Part shown: piece after piece, positions 52,474 to 62,800 of the stretch
Layout: every line of letters starts with the position of its first letter
Position numbering within the stretch: the stretch's first letter is position 1
Assembly (NCBI GenBank): GCA_964019425.1
Contig: OZ025850.1
Coordinates: 496,001 to 560,000 of the forward strand
Origin: Flectonema sp. DT1601
Taxonomy: Eukaryota > Euglenozoa > Diplonemea > Diplonemida > Diplonemidae
Reading direction: 5' to 3'
Length of the DNA: 64,000 nucleotides
Notes under the pieces: model-generated
What the model was told of the DNA's origin: nothing
The model's input: only the letters and a program-made list of their open reading frames with translations
Database searches by the model: none
Program-made: the position numbers and the translations under genes

Positions 52474-52540
52474 CCGGTGGTTTATGGCCGCCGAACCATG
52501 ACCTGGAGGTCTCGGGTTCAACCCCATGACACCCTTTTTT
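52474..52540 (+). mobile_element. tRNA-like SINE head
   Basis: The phrase TGGTTTATGGCCG resembles a Pol III A box, and CGGGTTCAACCCC is a good B box at tRNA-like spacing. The outer ends do not pair as an acceptor stem, so this is a tRNA-derived element or relic and not a tRNA gene. A related start, GCTCCGGTGGTGTAAGGGTTA, recurs at 52926-52946 without a B box. Confidence 0.5.
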
Positions 52541-52658
52541 CTCTTTCTCGTAAGACTGCCAAGCATGTCAAATTTTCTTTTTTTTGGTTTTCTGCGTCAA
52601 AATACTTGTGCGTCCCCGTCAATTTCAGCTGTCTTATAGTAATAAAAAAGGTAAAAAA

Positions 52659-52728
52659 AGCGCCCTCCAAAATAATATTTATATTAAAAGCGCCCTACAA
52701 GCGCCCTACACGCCCTCCAAATTGTAGG
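52659..52728 (+). repeat. Degenerate GCGCCCT(A/C)CAA repeat cluster
   Basis: The phrase (G)CGCCCTNCA occurs four times in 70 bases, and its complement TGTAGGG ends the cluster. No function is recognised. Confidence 0.6.
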
Positions 52729-53081
52729 GTACTTCTATCTATGATATTCCCAAGTTGATTTTTGCCAGCTTTAGCAAATGGAAAATTTACCATTTAATAA
52801 AAAGTATTGCGGCGCAACACGTAAGGAACATAAAAGACATTGCAATACCTCTCCCGTGAAATCGTTGTACTCAGAAATGCAAAATTTTCACTTAGCATTT
52901 TTTTTTTCAGACTGATATATCTGCTCCGGTGGTGTAAGGGTTAATAGTATTTATAGTATTGACCGAAGTGGATTCCTATTTAAAGTGACTAGTTATGTGA
53001 AACAACCCTATTTATAGTTGTATGTTGCCTTAGTTCTTCCTTGAGTATCTTTTTACCTCCTGATGACAGTAAATAAATAAG

Positions 53082-54098
53082 ATGAAGACTTTTGTTGTTG
53101 TTATCGGTTTGTTTGCGTCTTCGGTATGTTTATTATTTCATCGTTCCCTTCCTTATTGAAATGATTTGTTATTGTGTGGAAGGGTTACTTAGTAAGTTTG
53201 TACAACAAGAATTTCGTACCAACTAACAGTCTGAATTTAGTATCGGTATTTGTTATTAAAATACAAACAGACTGCTATTGATTGCAGCTCACTGAGTATC
53301 GTCAGGCAATCATCGAGCTGTAATTCGGGAATGAAACCAGCAGACACGGAAACAATGATGAATTGTGCTACAACAATTTGTAATATGATGAACACCTGGG
53401 ATTTGGCAAGAGGTGCTGACGGTACCAAAATGTTGGTGGGATCTGGTTACGGATGCTATGTTGAGGATGGTACTGGTGCCGGAGACATGATCTGTATGCC
53501 AAACAACACAACTCCAGTTCCAGCACCAACTCCACCACCACCAGCACCTACTCCACCACCATCGGTACCTTGCTCTTCGCTGTCAATCGTCAGGCAATCA
53601 TCGAGGTGCAATTCGGGGATGAAACCAGCAGACACGGAAACAATGAATAATTGTGCTACAACAATTTGTAATATGATGAACACCTGGGATTTGGCGAGAG
53701 GTGCTGACGGTACCAAAATGTTGGTGGGATCTGGTTACGGATGCTATGTTGAGGATGGTACTGGTGCCGGAGACATGATCTGTATGCCAAACAACACAAC
53801 TCCAGTTCCAGCACCTACTCCACCACCACCAGCACCTACTCCACCACCATCGGTACCTTGCTCTTCGCTGTCAATCATCAGGCAATCATCGAGGTGCCAT
53901 TCGGGGATGAAACCAGCAGACACGGAAACAATGAATAATTGTGCTACAACAATTTGTAATATGATGGACACCTGGGATTTGGCAAGAGGTGCTGACGGTA
54001 CCAAAATGTTGGTGGGATCTGGTTACGGATGCTATGTTGAGAATAGAAGTGGTGCTGGAGACATGATCTGTATGCCAAGCCACCTGATTTCCAAGTAA
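53082..54098 (+). CDS. Secreted protein of three near-identical six-cysteine repeats, two exons
   Basis: Exon 1 (53082-53123) encodes MKTFVVVIGLFASS, and a GT-AG intron of 147 bases joins it in phase 0 to exon 2 (53271-54098), giving 289 residues. The start plus TAID form a signal peptide, so the product is secreted. Three 96-residue units follow, each with six cysteines (CSSL, RCNSG, NNCAT, TIC, YGC and MIC), enough for three disulfides. The first two are followed by a proline-rich linker of TPPPPAPTPPP type. The 288-bp units are almost identical in DNA, so the duplication is recent or kept uniform by conversion. The six-cysteine spacing loosely recalls elicitin-like secreted proteins, but I do not recognise the family. 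Confidence 0.82.
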
Positions 54099-54106
54099 GA
54101 AAACTT

Positions 54107-54190
54107 CACTGTTGTGGCATTCCGATGAAATCAATTTAATGTCTTAGTAGCGTACCTTTCCTCTCTATTCCTCTCATTATTGTTGCGATA
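54107..54190 (+). repeat. Duplicated spacer block, copy 1
   Basis: This block immediately follows the secreted-protein stop codon and matches 55697-55778 at roughly 80 per cent. Shared words include TAGCGTACCTTTC and CTCTATTCCTCTCATTATT. It may be the 3'UTR of a lost second gene copy. Confidence 0.7.
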
Positions 54191-54687
54191 ATAGCGATAC
54201 GTTTAATTAGGTCACAGTGAATCACTGAAGCACGATCATAGTTTCTAGTTTAAATTTATTAACCAATTATTATCTGTTTTGAATGTTTTTGCGGATATCT
54301 TCATACTTGTTTTGGGGGACTCGTTTAAAGGAATTCGAAAATAAAGCGGAAACTTTTAAGAATAAAGGGCATTGTTGTCTTATGAGTATAATTTGTTTCG
54401 CACACTTTCAAAAATTAATTTCACAAGATTTTCCTCCCACAAGAATAATTCCTGATCAAGGAGAAATTTTTACTTTGGTAATCTTGTGAGCTGCAAATAT
54501 TTGATAATTTATTTTTGCATTTAGCAAATATTGTAAGAACGAAAAAAGAATGTTAGCAGCACACCTTAACCTCCTTTAGCTTTATCAGTTTAAGTCGGTT
54601 TCGTGCACAATAGTATATAATATATAACACTTATATGTGTTTTGTTTTTTTTGTTTACTTTTAAGTTAAAGCCAAGTTCAATTTTGC

Positions 54688-54765
54688 GGCCCAAGTTGTC
54701 GACAATACTTTCCTGTCGATAATTTGGGATGCTAAGTTGGCAGAATCGGTCTTCGCTGTTTTTTT
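54688..54765 (+). repeat. Duplicated spacer block, second pair, copy 1
   Basis: This block matches 55986-56065 at roughly 75 per cent (GC[GA]GCCCAAGTT, TTTCCTG, GAGTTGGCA-like words). The order relative to the first pair is the same, so a segment of about 1.4 kb was probably duplicated and then diverged. Confidence 0.6.
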
Positions 54766-54901
54766 TTCGATATGAGTAAATCTCGTGTTAGACGCTTTCG
54801 GTTGTAGTAATCCATTATTGTTTTTCCCCTTGAAGCGTTCAAACATGTAATACTTATTTTTTTTAGAGTGCAAACTATTTTAATTCATACCTACTGGAGA
54901 A

Positions 54902-54975
54902 GATTATGTCTTCTGAAGTTACTCGGAACGATCCAGTGTGGTTCGATTAATTTTTAATGCTCTAAGAATTTTTTT
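54902..54975 (+). mobile_element. Fragment of the LINE 2 3' end
   Basis: The phrases TCTTCT, TTACTCGGA-CGATCCAGTG, TGGTTCGATT and TTAATGCTCTA repeat the end of LINE 2 ORF2 and its 3'UTR (63773-63865), with an internal deletion. It is an old, very short 5'-truncated copy. Confidence 0.7.
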
Positions 54976-55696
54976 TGTGTCACATGTGTGTATTTGTTCC
55001 AGGCCAATTTTTTTTTTTTTTTTTTTGCTGTCTATGTCGGAGACTCTTGCGTGTACTGGCCGTTACGAAAATGTTTGTGTTGAATTCCGACATTTAAGTT
55101 CCAAATGTTGTTTGTACTCCGTGTCAGAAAGAAAATGGTAAAGAGTCTCCTTTTGACAATGAAAGTGTTGATGTTGACAGATTGAGAATTCTTTCTCGAT
55201 CCGTTGTGTAGTAGTGGAAGGGCCGCTCCTGGTTGGCGGAGTGATTTTGTGTGGTTGATTCCGTTAGCAAACGAGAGGTCGACCCTTCAGTAGGGGCGCT
55301 CGTCACTTAGGTCTTGGACTTTTCTTTACGTCCTTTTCCCAAGACAGTGCCGCCCTTCTTGAGTTTCTTTTTTTTTCCCTTTGGAAAGAAACTTTTGCTT
55401 TCGCATTTCAACTCTCCACGTATCGTTGAAAACAAGGTAGACTCTTCTAATCATGACATCGGCAAGCGTTTTTATGATAATTAATGATGTTCTCATTGTT
55501 TAGTAAATTTGGAATCCCAGAAACCTATTATTTTGTCCTCTCTCTCTCTCTCTCTCTGCTCTTCCCTTCCGTTTTTCCTGCCTTTTCACATGTAGCTGTC
55601 CGGCTGTCGTATCAACGTCACAGTTTAGTCACTGTATCTAGAACATGTTCAGAACTAATGTTAAATTATCGTTATGTTGCTTTACAAAAAAAACAA

Positions 55697-55778
55697 TGTT
55701 CTGTGTTGCAGTTCTAACGAAATTAATTTAATATCTTAATAGCGTACCTTTCTTCTCTATTCCTCTCATTATTTTGAT
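55697..55778 (+). repeat. Duplicated spacer block, copy 2
   Basis: This is the partner of 54107-54190. It runs directly into a LINE 2 fragment at its 3' edge. Confidence 0.7.
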
Positions 55779-55918
55779 CGATACCGTTGAGCTGCCAACC
55801 TAGCGTTAGTATTTAATGCTCTACGAGTGCTTTAGTATATTATTAGGGTAACTATTTTATCCTGTTTTAATTTTATTGATTTTTTGTTTATTTATTTTTT
55901 ATTTATTTATTTTGTTCG
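55776..55918 (+). mobile_element. Fragment of the LINE 2 3' end
   Basis: The sequence from GCTGCCAACCTAGCGTTA through CTCTACGAGTGCTTTAGTATATTAT and CCTGTTTTAATTTT to a TTTATT-rich tail matches 63828-63960 at about 85-90 per cent. It is a 5'-truncated copy of about 140 bases. Confidence 0.85.
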
Positions 55919-55985
55919 ATAGTCTAATAAGCCAGGCGAGGCGGAAAACTCGGACTTGTACCTCTTTAAACTTCTCTTTTTTTTT

Positions 55986-56065
55986 GCAGCCCAAGTTCTC
56001 GATAATAATTTCCTGACAAGAATTAGGGATTTTGAGTTGGCACAATCTGTTGAAAACGGGAGTTT
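55986..56065 (+). repeat. Duplicated spacer block, second pair, copy 2
   Basis: This is the partner of 54688-54765. It lies 60 bases upstream of the LRR gene's start. Confidence 0.6.
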
Positions 56066-56123
56066 CGAAAAAAAAGTTTTTCCTGCAACACTTCACTAAC
56101 TTCAGGCATTGCTTAAAAATAAA

Positions 56124-57185
56124 ATGCTGTTTTCTGTAACATTCCCAGATTTGGGATTTCCTACTGTGTCGTTTACGGCTGGTGCCGATTCCCTTGTAAG
56201 TGATGTATTGAATGCGGCAGCTGAAGAGTGGGATATCGATCCGGCAGAAGTTGAGCTGTCGCTCGCTGGTAAGCTTCTTTGCGAAACCAGGCGGCTGTTA
56301 CTTCTTGGAGTGGGTCCAAACACCGAGTTGGAGATGTGGAAGAAGCGATTTCGATTATTCAGTAGGCGTTGGTTTATCGATGCGGAGATGCGGGAGAAGC
56401 TGCTCAGTTGGCTGAACAGCAGCAAGGAGGAATACCTTTTCTTGGACACGCCAACATTCCTGGAGGGCGGTTGCCTCAGCCTTGACAGTGATTTGCTTCC
56501 TCGGGTGGCCGAACGGATTTCGTTCCGCAATTCAAATTCTGAAGTCACTGCCATCGCGGACAACTTCTTGTGTGACTGCTTATCGGTTACTTCGATCGAG
56601 TTCTCAGATCTTACGAGTGTTACAAATATCGGTAATGCATTCTTATCCGACTGCACTTCAATCACTGCGCTTAACCTCGGTCTTGAGGGTGTAACCACAG
56701 TTGGAAACTGGTTTTTGCAAAACTGTTCATCAATCACTTCACTTGACCTTAATAGTCTTGGTAGTGTGACTACAATTGGAGATGCGTTCTTGGAAAGCTG
56801 TGCATCAATCACTTCGCTTAACCTCAACAATCTTAGTAGTGTGACTACAATTGGAGATGGATTCTTGCAAAACTGTTTGTCAATCACTTCGCTTGACCTC
56901 AATGGTCTTGGTGTGATTATTGTTGGAAATGAATTTTTAGAAAACTGCTCGTCAATCACCTCGCTTGACCTCAATGGTCTTGGTGGTGTGACTACTGTTG
57001 GGGATGGGTTTTTACAAAGCTGTGTGTCAGTCACTTCGCTTGACCTCAATGGTTTAAGAAATATAACAAGTGTTGGGAAATTGTTCCTTGATAGATGTGA
57101 TGGACTTCAATCTGTTGAGCTTCCTGCGAGTTGTAGTTCTCTCCTTGTAGAGAAGTCAGAAGTTTTAAGAAGACTTGTGCAGTAG
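56124..57185 (+). CDS. Beta-grasp (ubiquitin-like) plus leucine-rich repeat protein
   Basis: The protein has 353 residues from the first ATG; the longer open frame begins at TTG. Residues about 1-75 (MLFSVTFPDLGFPTVSFTAG, then a helix and LAGKLL) look like a ubiquitin-type beta-grasp fold. A basic WKKRFRLFSRRWF segment follows. From about 150 to 340 there are seven or so repeats of 22-24 residues with the pattern SITSLDLNGLGGVTTVGDGFL, a BspA-like/treponemal-type LRR in which each unit contains FL..C. Such repeats usually make a protein-binding solenoid. There is no signal peptide or membrane segment, so it is probably intracellular. Neighbouring repeat DNA is also alike, so repeat number may vary. 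ACTTCAG at 56105 is an acceptor-like site 18 bases before the ATG. Confidence 0.8.
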   Translation: MLFSVTFPDLGFPTVSFTAGADSLVSDVLNAAAEEWDIDPAEVELSLAGKLLCETRRLLLLGVGPNTELEMWKKRFRLFSRRWFIDAEMREKLLSWLNSSKEEYLFLDTPTFLEGGCLSLDSDLLPRVAERISFRNSNSEVTAIADNFLCDCLSVTSIEFSDLTSVTNIGNAFLSDCTSITALNLGLEGVTTVGNWFLQNCSSITSLDLNSLGSVTTIGDAFLESCASITSLNLNNLSSVTTIGDGFLQNCLSITSLDLNGLGVIIVGNEFLENCSSITSLDLNGLGGVTTVGDGFLQSCVSVTSLDLNGLRNITSVGKLFLDRCDGLQSVELPASCSSLLVEKSEVLRRLVQ

Positions 57186-58005
57186 TTTATTGATTCGTAT
57201 TTTTATTTGTTCTCGTGAAAAGTATGACTTCGTGTTATGAAAAGTCTCTCTTGTTTGATAGTTTGCATAAAAGGAAGATAATCGTATCACAAGACCTACA
57301 TTCGCTCTGACCCTTCCTTTTTTTTTTTCGGTTTTGTGTAAACACAAACAGCTTAGTTTTTCCAGCTGGTGGTGTTAACAAGGCTCACCTGTCACTATTT
57401 TGTATGTGTAAAGAAGTAGGTCAAGTCGTAGTACACTTATTAAGTAGATGGTGCATAATCTGTCATTTGGTAACATAGTCGGAGAAGAAAATAAAGCCGT
57501 TATTTTTTTATGATCATGATTTATATTCTTCTCGAATCTTATACGGAGACAAATATATTTTCATGTCTGTGGTTGAACCGTTTTGTGCTTCTGCACAAGT
57601 GTATTTTTTTTGCTTCCCTCTTCTAATTGTGTCGCTCTGAGAAAAAAAACTACCGACTAAGTAGGCAATATGTTCTGTTGGTCAGCTGCTCAATTTACAA
57701 AGTGTAACATTGTCTACTTTATAGGCTTGTTTCCGGTTGCGCACAAACAAAAATATAGTGTGATCGTTATTTAATGAGGTGCCGATTCTTTCCTCCCGGT
57801 GCTACAAGATTCTATCTGTGTTCAACGAAATATAAGGTTAATCCGAATGGTTTATTCTTGTGAGTCTTGTCCTAAGCGACAAGCTGTGTTGTAGTTTCAA
57901 AAATAAAAAGTTTGATTAGATGAATATTGTTTGAGTATTTCTTATGTTTGTTTTCTTTTTTATTGTAACGGTACCCTTTATTGATTTCCCAACACAACCC
58001 CTAAA
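57186..58005. other. Intergenic spacer and presumed LINE 2 leader
   Basis: No gene is seen. The left part is AT-rich spacer with a possible LRR-gene 3'UTR. The 5' boundary of LINE 2 must lie somewhere before 58006, but I cannot place it. Confidence 0.5.
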
Positions 58006-59715
58006 ATGAAAGTACAGCCGGTCGGGTCTCTTGATGAGGCCCGATTGTTGTCCCTCTTCAGGAAATTCCTGAGTGAGGAACTGAGTGTTGAGAAGAAGAG
58101 AACGAAGAAGAAGAAGGGAGAGGCGGAAAAAACAGAAGCCAAGTGGCAAAAAGTTAGAGGTCCGCAAAAAATAGAAAGCTCAGCGAAGAGAACAGCCATT
58201 GCTCCGGGTAAGAAGGACGGATACTATGGCGCCTTACTGAATATGGCGAAGAAGCCTGATACGAAGTCGACCCAGCAGATTAAGACCCCGCTGATTAAGA
58301 CACCTCCGTTAAAAACTCTGCCACCTTCATGGCAGAACATCACTTTACGACCAGAAGACTGGGTTTTACCGGTTGTCACTGCTACGACAGCCTTCTCAAG
58401 TATTAGCAATACCTCTGGTATTTTTATTTGTAACCCAGCAGACGCAGTCCTGGCGTCTCGCAAACAAGGTGACTTTTCAGTCATCACTCACAAACAGTTG
58501 GAAGGTAGCACTCGGCTGACTTTTCCAATAATCATCAACGGAAAAACGTCGTCGCGTACTGGTTGGATCTCGTCCTACGGCAGCACGAAAGCCCCTCTCA
58601 GAACCCAACAGAAGTCTGAGAGAAACGTTAAAAATTGCGTAGTGTTATTTCACGCGCATAAATCTTATTTTGCTGAGAAGGTGGAAGTCACTCCGGACTT
58701 TCTGATGACACGCGCACGAGCAGCATACCTCAGTGCGTTCGGCGAAGAGATCGACAGTCACCTGGTGTGGCCATCAAAACAGAGGGAAACCTCTAATAAA
58801 ATTAGAACGGTGAACATGCGAATTCCGTGTACGCGCGTTCACAAGCTGTCGTTGGAGGTCACAGTCAACGGCCCAGACGGGTATTTTGTCACATTGCCGA
58901 AATTTACCCAGGACAGTATAGATGCAAAATTAAGCATCATCATGCTACAGACAAACGATCTTCAGCAGGCGAAAAACATCGGGAAGTCCCTCAACTCTCC
59001 GGTGACTTTCTTACGTGGTACAAACAAACTAGGAATAATCTGTTCGGCATCAATGACTGACCAAACACGTTCATCGCTTGGAGAGCTTGCATGTCCTGCT
59101 CCACCGGTAGGAGATAAATACAGAATCTCTGGTGATCATGTGGGCCGCCTTTCTCGGAGCCAACTATGGCAAATCTGTAATAGCCATGGTTGGGAAATTT
59201 CGACCTGTACCCACTTCAGCAGGAAAAATTCGAAGACGAACATGAGGTCTAGTCATTGTATAGTAGTGGCACGGACGTCGCCTCCCAGCTCGGTCCTGTG
59301 GGCTGATGACTTCTTCATCACAGTGAATGCGGTGTCTTCAACACTTCCAACGCAGAAAGATTTCCCGGCCTTGGGAAAGTCGGATGGGGATGTGGCAATG
59401 GATAATAACAGCCAGTGTTACAAAACACCTATTGACACGCCGATTGGAACCCCTTTACAACTCCCTAGTCAGCCCTCTGAGCCTTCCAATGCTGAGATCA
59501 TGCAGCAACTGCAGACGCTCAACCTTACCATAGATGGATTACGAAGGGAACTGGCCGCGGAGAAAGAAGCAAATCAGAAACTTAGAGATAAACTGGGTAA
59601 ATCCAACAAAGATCGCGAACGCCGCAGCGGTAGAGATTCCACCGACCAGCGCCCTCGGGCCAACTCTCACGCTGATATGGCGGCTCAACTGAAGCACAAC
59701 CAGTCAGCCCAGTAG
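58006..59715 (+). CDS. LINE 2 ORF1 protein
   Basis: The protein has 569 residues. A lysine-rich stretch (KKRTKKKKGEAEK) near 30-45 suggests nucleic-acid binding. The middle is a globular region without a known knuckle. The C-terminus (about 508-550, EIMQQLQTLNLTIDGLRREL and on) is a heptad-bearing coiled coil followed by an Arg/Lys/Asp tail, as in ORF1 proteins that trimerise. It ends at UAG 59713-59715. Confidence 0.82.
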   Translation: MKVQPVGSLDEARLLSLFRKFLSEELSVEKKRTKKKKGEAEKTEAKWQKVRGPQKIESSAKRTAIAPGKKDGYYGALLNMAKKPDTKSTQQIKTPLIKTPPLKTLPPSWQNITLRPEDWVLPVVTATTAFSSISNTSGIFICNPADAVLASRKQGDFSVITHKQLEGSTRLTFPIIINGKTSSRTGWISSYGSTKAPLRTQQKSERNVKNCVVLFHAHKSYFAEKVEVTPDFLMTRARAAYLSAFGEEIDSHLVWPSKQRETSNKIRTVNMRIPCTRVHKLSLEVTVNGPDGYFVTLPKFTQDSIDAKLSIIMLQTNDLQQAKNIGKSLNSPVTFLRGTNKLGIICSASMTDQTRSSLGELACPAPPVGDKYRISGDHVGRLSRSQLWQICNSHGWEISTCTHFSRKNSKTNMRSSHCIVVARTSPPSSVLWADDFFITVNAVSSTLPTQKDFPALGKSDGDVAMDNNSQCYKTPIDTPIGTPLQLPSQPSEPSNAEIMQQLQTLNLTIDGLRRELAAEKEANQKLRDKLGKSNKDRERRSGRDSTDQRPRANSHADMAAQLKHNQSAQ

Positions 59716-59811
59716 CAATCAATCGCTCCCATTCCTGACAACATATTTCATGAAACAGTAACAGCCCGTATTAACCTCTTACGCTCAGGGATCCACCCTA
59801 ATCCTGGGCCT
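59713..59811 (+). promoter_or_regulatory. UAG-CAA-UCA read-through motif leading to a 2A-like site
   Basis: The ORF1 stop reads CAG-UAG-CAA-UCA. This fits the UAG-CAR-YYA rule of tobacco-mosaic-type stop read-through exactly. The same frame then stays open through 28 codons to IHPNPGP (59791-59811), which keeps the essential NPGP of 2A peptides but lacks the D-x-E part. Confidence 0.72.
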
Positions 59812-59832
59812 CTTAGGGTACTCTCATGGAAT

Positions 59833-62800
59833 ATGAGAGCTTATAAAACATCGCGTTCACATCTCGATGCTATTATCGAAGCTCACGACCCTGATATTAT
59901 CCACCTCCAGGAAACTTGGTTGAAAGCAGACGTAACCGATGATCAACTTGGTATTACAGGATATTCATTATTCCGCCGTGATAGGTGCGACTCTTCTAAA
60001 ATGGGAGGCGGTGGACTTCTTTCTTATTTCAAAAAGTCTCTTGGTACGGTCCAATTAGAAGTAGGTAAGCATCCATCCGCTGTTGAGGTTATCCATTGCA
60101 GTTTCTCGACTTCCATGGGCATATTTAGAACTTTTAATATTTACATCCCACCGAAGGTGTGCCAGCTGCCCTCTTCTATGTTTTTGGGGGATCTAGCAGT
60201 AGGTGATTTCAATGCACATCATGAATCTTGGTCGCGTCGAATTCCTAAGGGGTGCGTCTCTTCAGGAAGGATAGTAAATGAATGGATTATAAATAATGGA
60301 TTAGCTATTGAACCTCTGGCTCCTTCTATTCCTGCTCATGGTACAACGCCCGATTTATTATTGCACTCGCCGCAGTTCAAGTGTCTGCGTTCGCTGCAGA
60401 TTGATGCTGGGCAAGTTAATTCCGATCATACCCCAATTGTTGCAGATTTTAATGTGACTCCCCTCACTGTACCGGTAGCTATTCCGGCTCATCGTATATG
60501 GTTCAAAAACAGTTTTACGGAATCTCATTGGTCCTCCTTCTCCGCACAACTTGACTCCCATTGTTTTAGACTTAAAAGGATACGATCTTTAAATAAACTC
60601 TGTGACAGTTTTGTTCGAACAATAGAATCTGTTGCGATTGATACTCTTCCAAATAAGTGGCACAAAGAATCTTTCCGGGTTAAACGCAAACATCGCCATT
60701 TGGACCCTGAACTTATTCTAATCGACGGTTGTAAGAAGGGCTTTAGCTGGACTTATAAGAAATTACGAGAACTGAAAGGAGAGTCAACGGTTATTGAGAC
60801 CCCGCAGGTGAACGTCGGAGCGCTCAAACGTCGCTTTTTCCCTGATTCTTCTGACAATCGTCCCTTGCTTATTCCGCATACTTCAAAGGTGGATTTTTCA
60901 GAACCCAGTTGCTCTCCTTTTACAATGGCAGAGGCCCAAGCAGTTTTTAATTCTTTGAAAAAGTCTGACGGCTCCGGTCCGGATTCTATAAGTAACAACA
61001 TGATTTATCATTTTGGAGATATGGCTAAGGAAGTTCTCCTACGTATTGCAAACTGGTCTTTCCAGAGAGGAACCTTCCCGAAATGTTTGAAAGTAGCACA
61101 TGTTCTCCCTATTCTAAAAGGTAGCAAAAAGGACCCGACTGATGCCGCCTCCTATCGTCCTATCTCATTGACCTCAGTAGTTGCTAAATTCATTGAATCC
61201 CTTGTCCATTTTAGATTAGAACATCTGCTGATTTCTAAACTAGACCCTAAACAATCTGGGTTTGTTCCTGGTAGGTCAGCGGAGGAAAATATAGCCGTTA
61301 TGATCGAAGCTGCAGCTGAAGTTAAAAACAATTATGAGAAATGTGCAACGATGATTTTCTTCGATATCTCGGGTGCGTTTGATAATGTGGATCACCATAT
61401 TCTAATGAGTAGGCTTACAACACTCATCCCAGTCCCTTATGTAAGGTGGATTGGTAATTTCCTCTCGGACCGAGTAGCGCATCTTCTCCACGGCCATAAC
61501 CGTACAGGCCCGATTTCTTGCAAAAAGGGGGTCCCACAAGGCAGTATTCTAGGACCGCTCTTATTCCGTGTGTACGTGAACTCCCTACCGGATGCCATCA
61601 CAGCCGATTTAAAGCTGTTATACGCGGATGACTTGACAGTGTTTGTTAGTGGCTCTTCGGTTAGTGATTTGGAATCCAAGGCGAACAATGCCATAGGACA
61701 AGTGGAGAACTGGCTCGCTGATTCAGCAATGTCCCTCTCTCTGAACAAGACTGAATTTTTGGCATTCGGAGGACGTTTCTCAGACAGAAGTATTTGTAGA
61801 CTTCCAAGACTTTATTTTCCCTCTACGGTGGACGATATCGACCTTCCCCGTGGCTCTGCCGACTTCATCAGGATACATCAGGATGATGGTGCCGCAGCTC
61901 TGCTCAATTTCAAAACAGGACCGGTATACCCACTTGCAATTAATGGTAACTACCTTGAGACCCGCTCTCAACTTTCACAAAGGACGCCAAAGGGTTCTTT
62001 CGTTCTAAAGGCTGCAATCCCTCTAAGGCGTGTGTCGCAGTCGCGGTATCTAGGCATAATTATCGACGATGATTTATCTTTTACATCGCAGTTAGCTCAC
62101 CTATCAAATACCCTAAAGCGGGGAATCGGCTTGATTTCGATAGTTTCATCTTTTAAAATCAAAACGGAAGTTCTCCGACAAACAATCTATGGGCTGATCC
62201 TCTCTAGGGCCTATTACGGACTAGCTTCTTATGCACCCTATATCAAGCAGAATTCTTTGAAACTTATTGAGAATACACTTCGTTCACTTCAACTAAGACT
62301 GACGGGATGCTCCAAATCGACCTCCTCAACTGCATTATCGGTAGAATCTAGTATTCCCCCGTTCAAACTACACGTGGCTAAAGTCGTGGCTTTATCCTAC
62401 GAACGTTTCCTGAGGCTCCCAGACGATTGCCCGACTCGGTCGTTGGTTCACCCTGAAAAGTCTAGCTCGTGGAAACTCTACGCAGAACCCCATGCCAAGA
62501 CTTATGTGACCCCTAATGAAAGATCAATGCTCTGCCTACCGCATCACCAGACTCCTTGGGGACCACCCCCGGATGTTATTATCAATTCCTGGGCAGATTT
62601 CCGTAAGTCCATGGACCCATGCAAGAATTTGTTAGCTGCACTTGGAAAAATTAAGACCCTCCCAAAGTCAGTGGCCTCGCTGTATACAGATGCATCCTAC
62701 TTCCAAGATAAAGAAAGTAACTACCATTGTGGTAATGCAGCAGTTTTAATCTTTGGAAAGAGATGCATCAAAGAAATACATCGTTACGACCCATCTCTGA

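Noticed and set aside
52477-52540. Functional tRNA gene
   Set aside because: A good B box is present, but the acceptor arms do not pair and the D and anticodon arms are irregular; a SINE head fits better.
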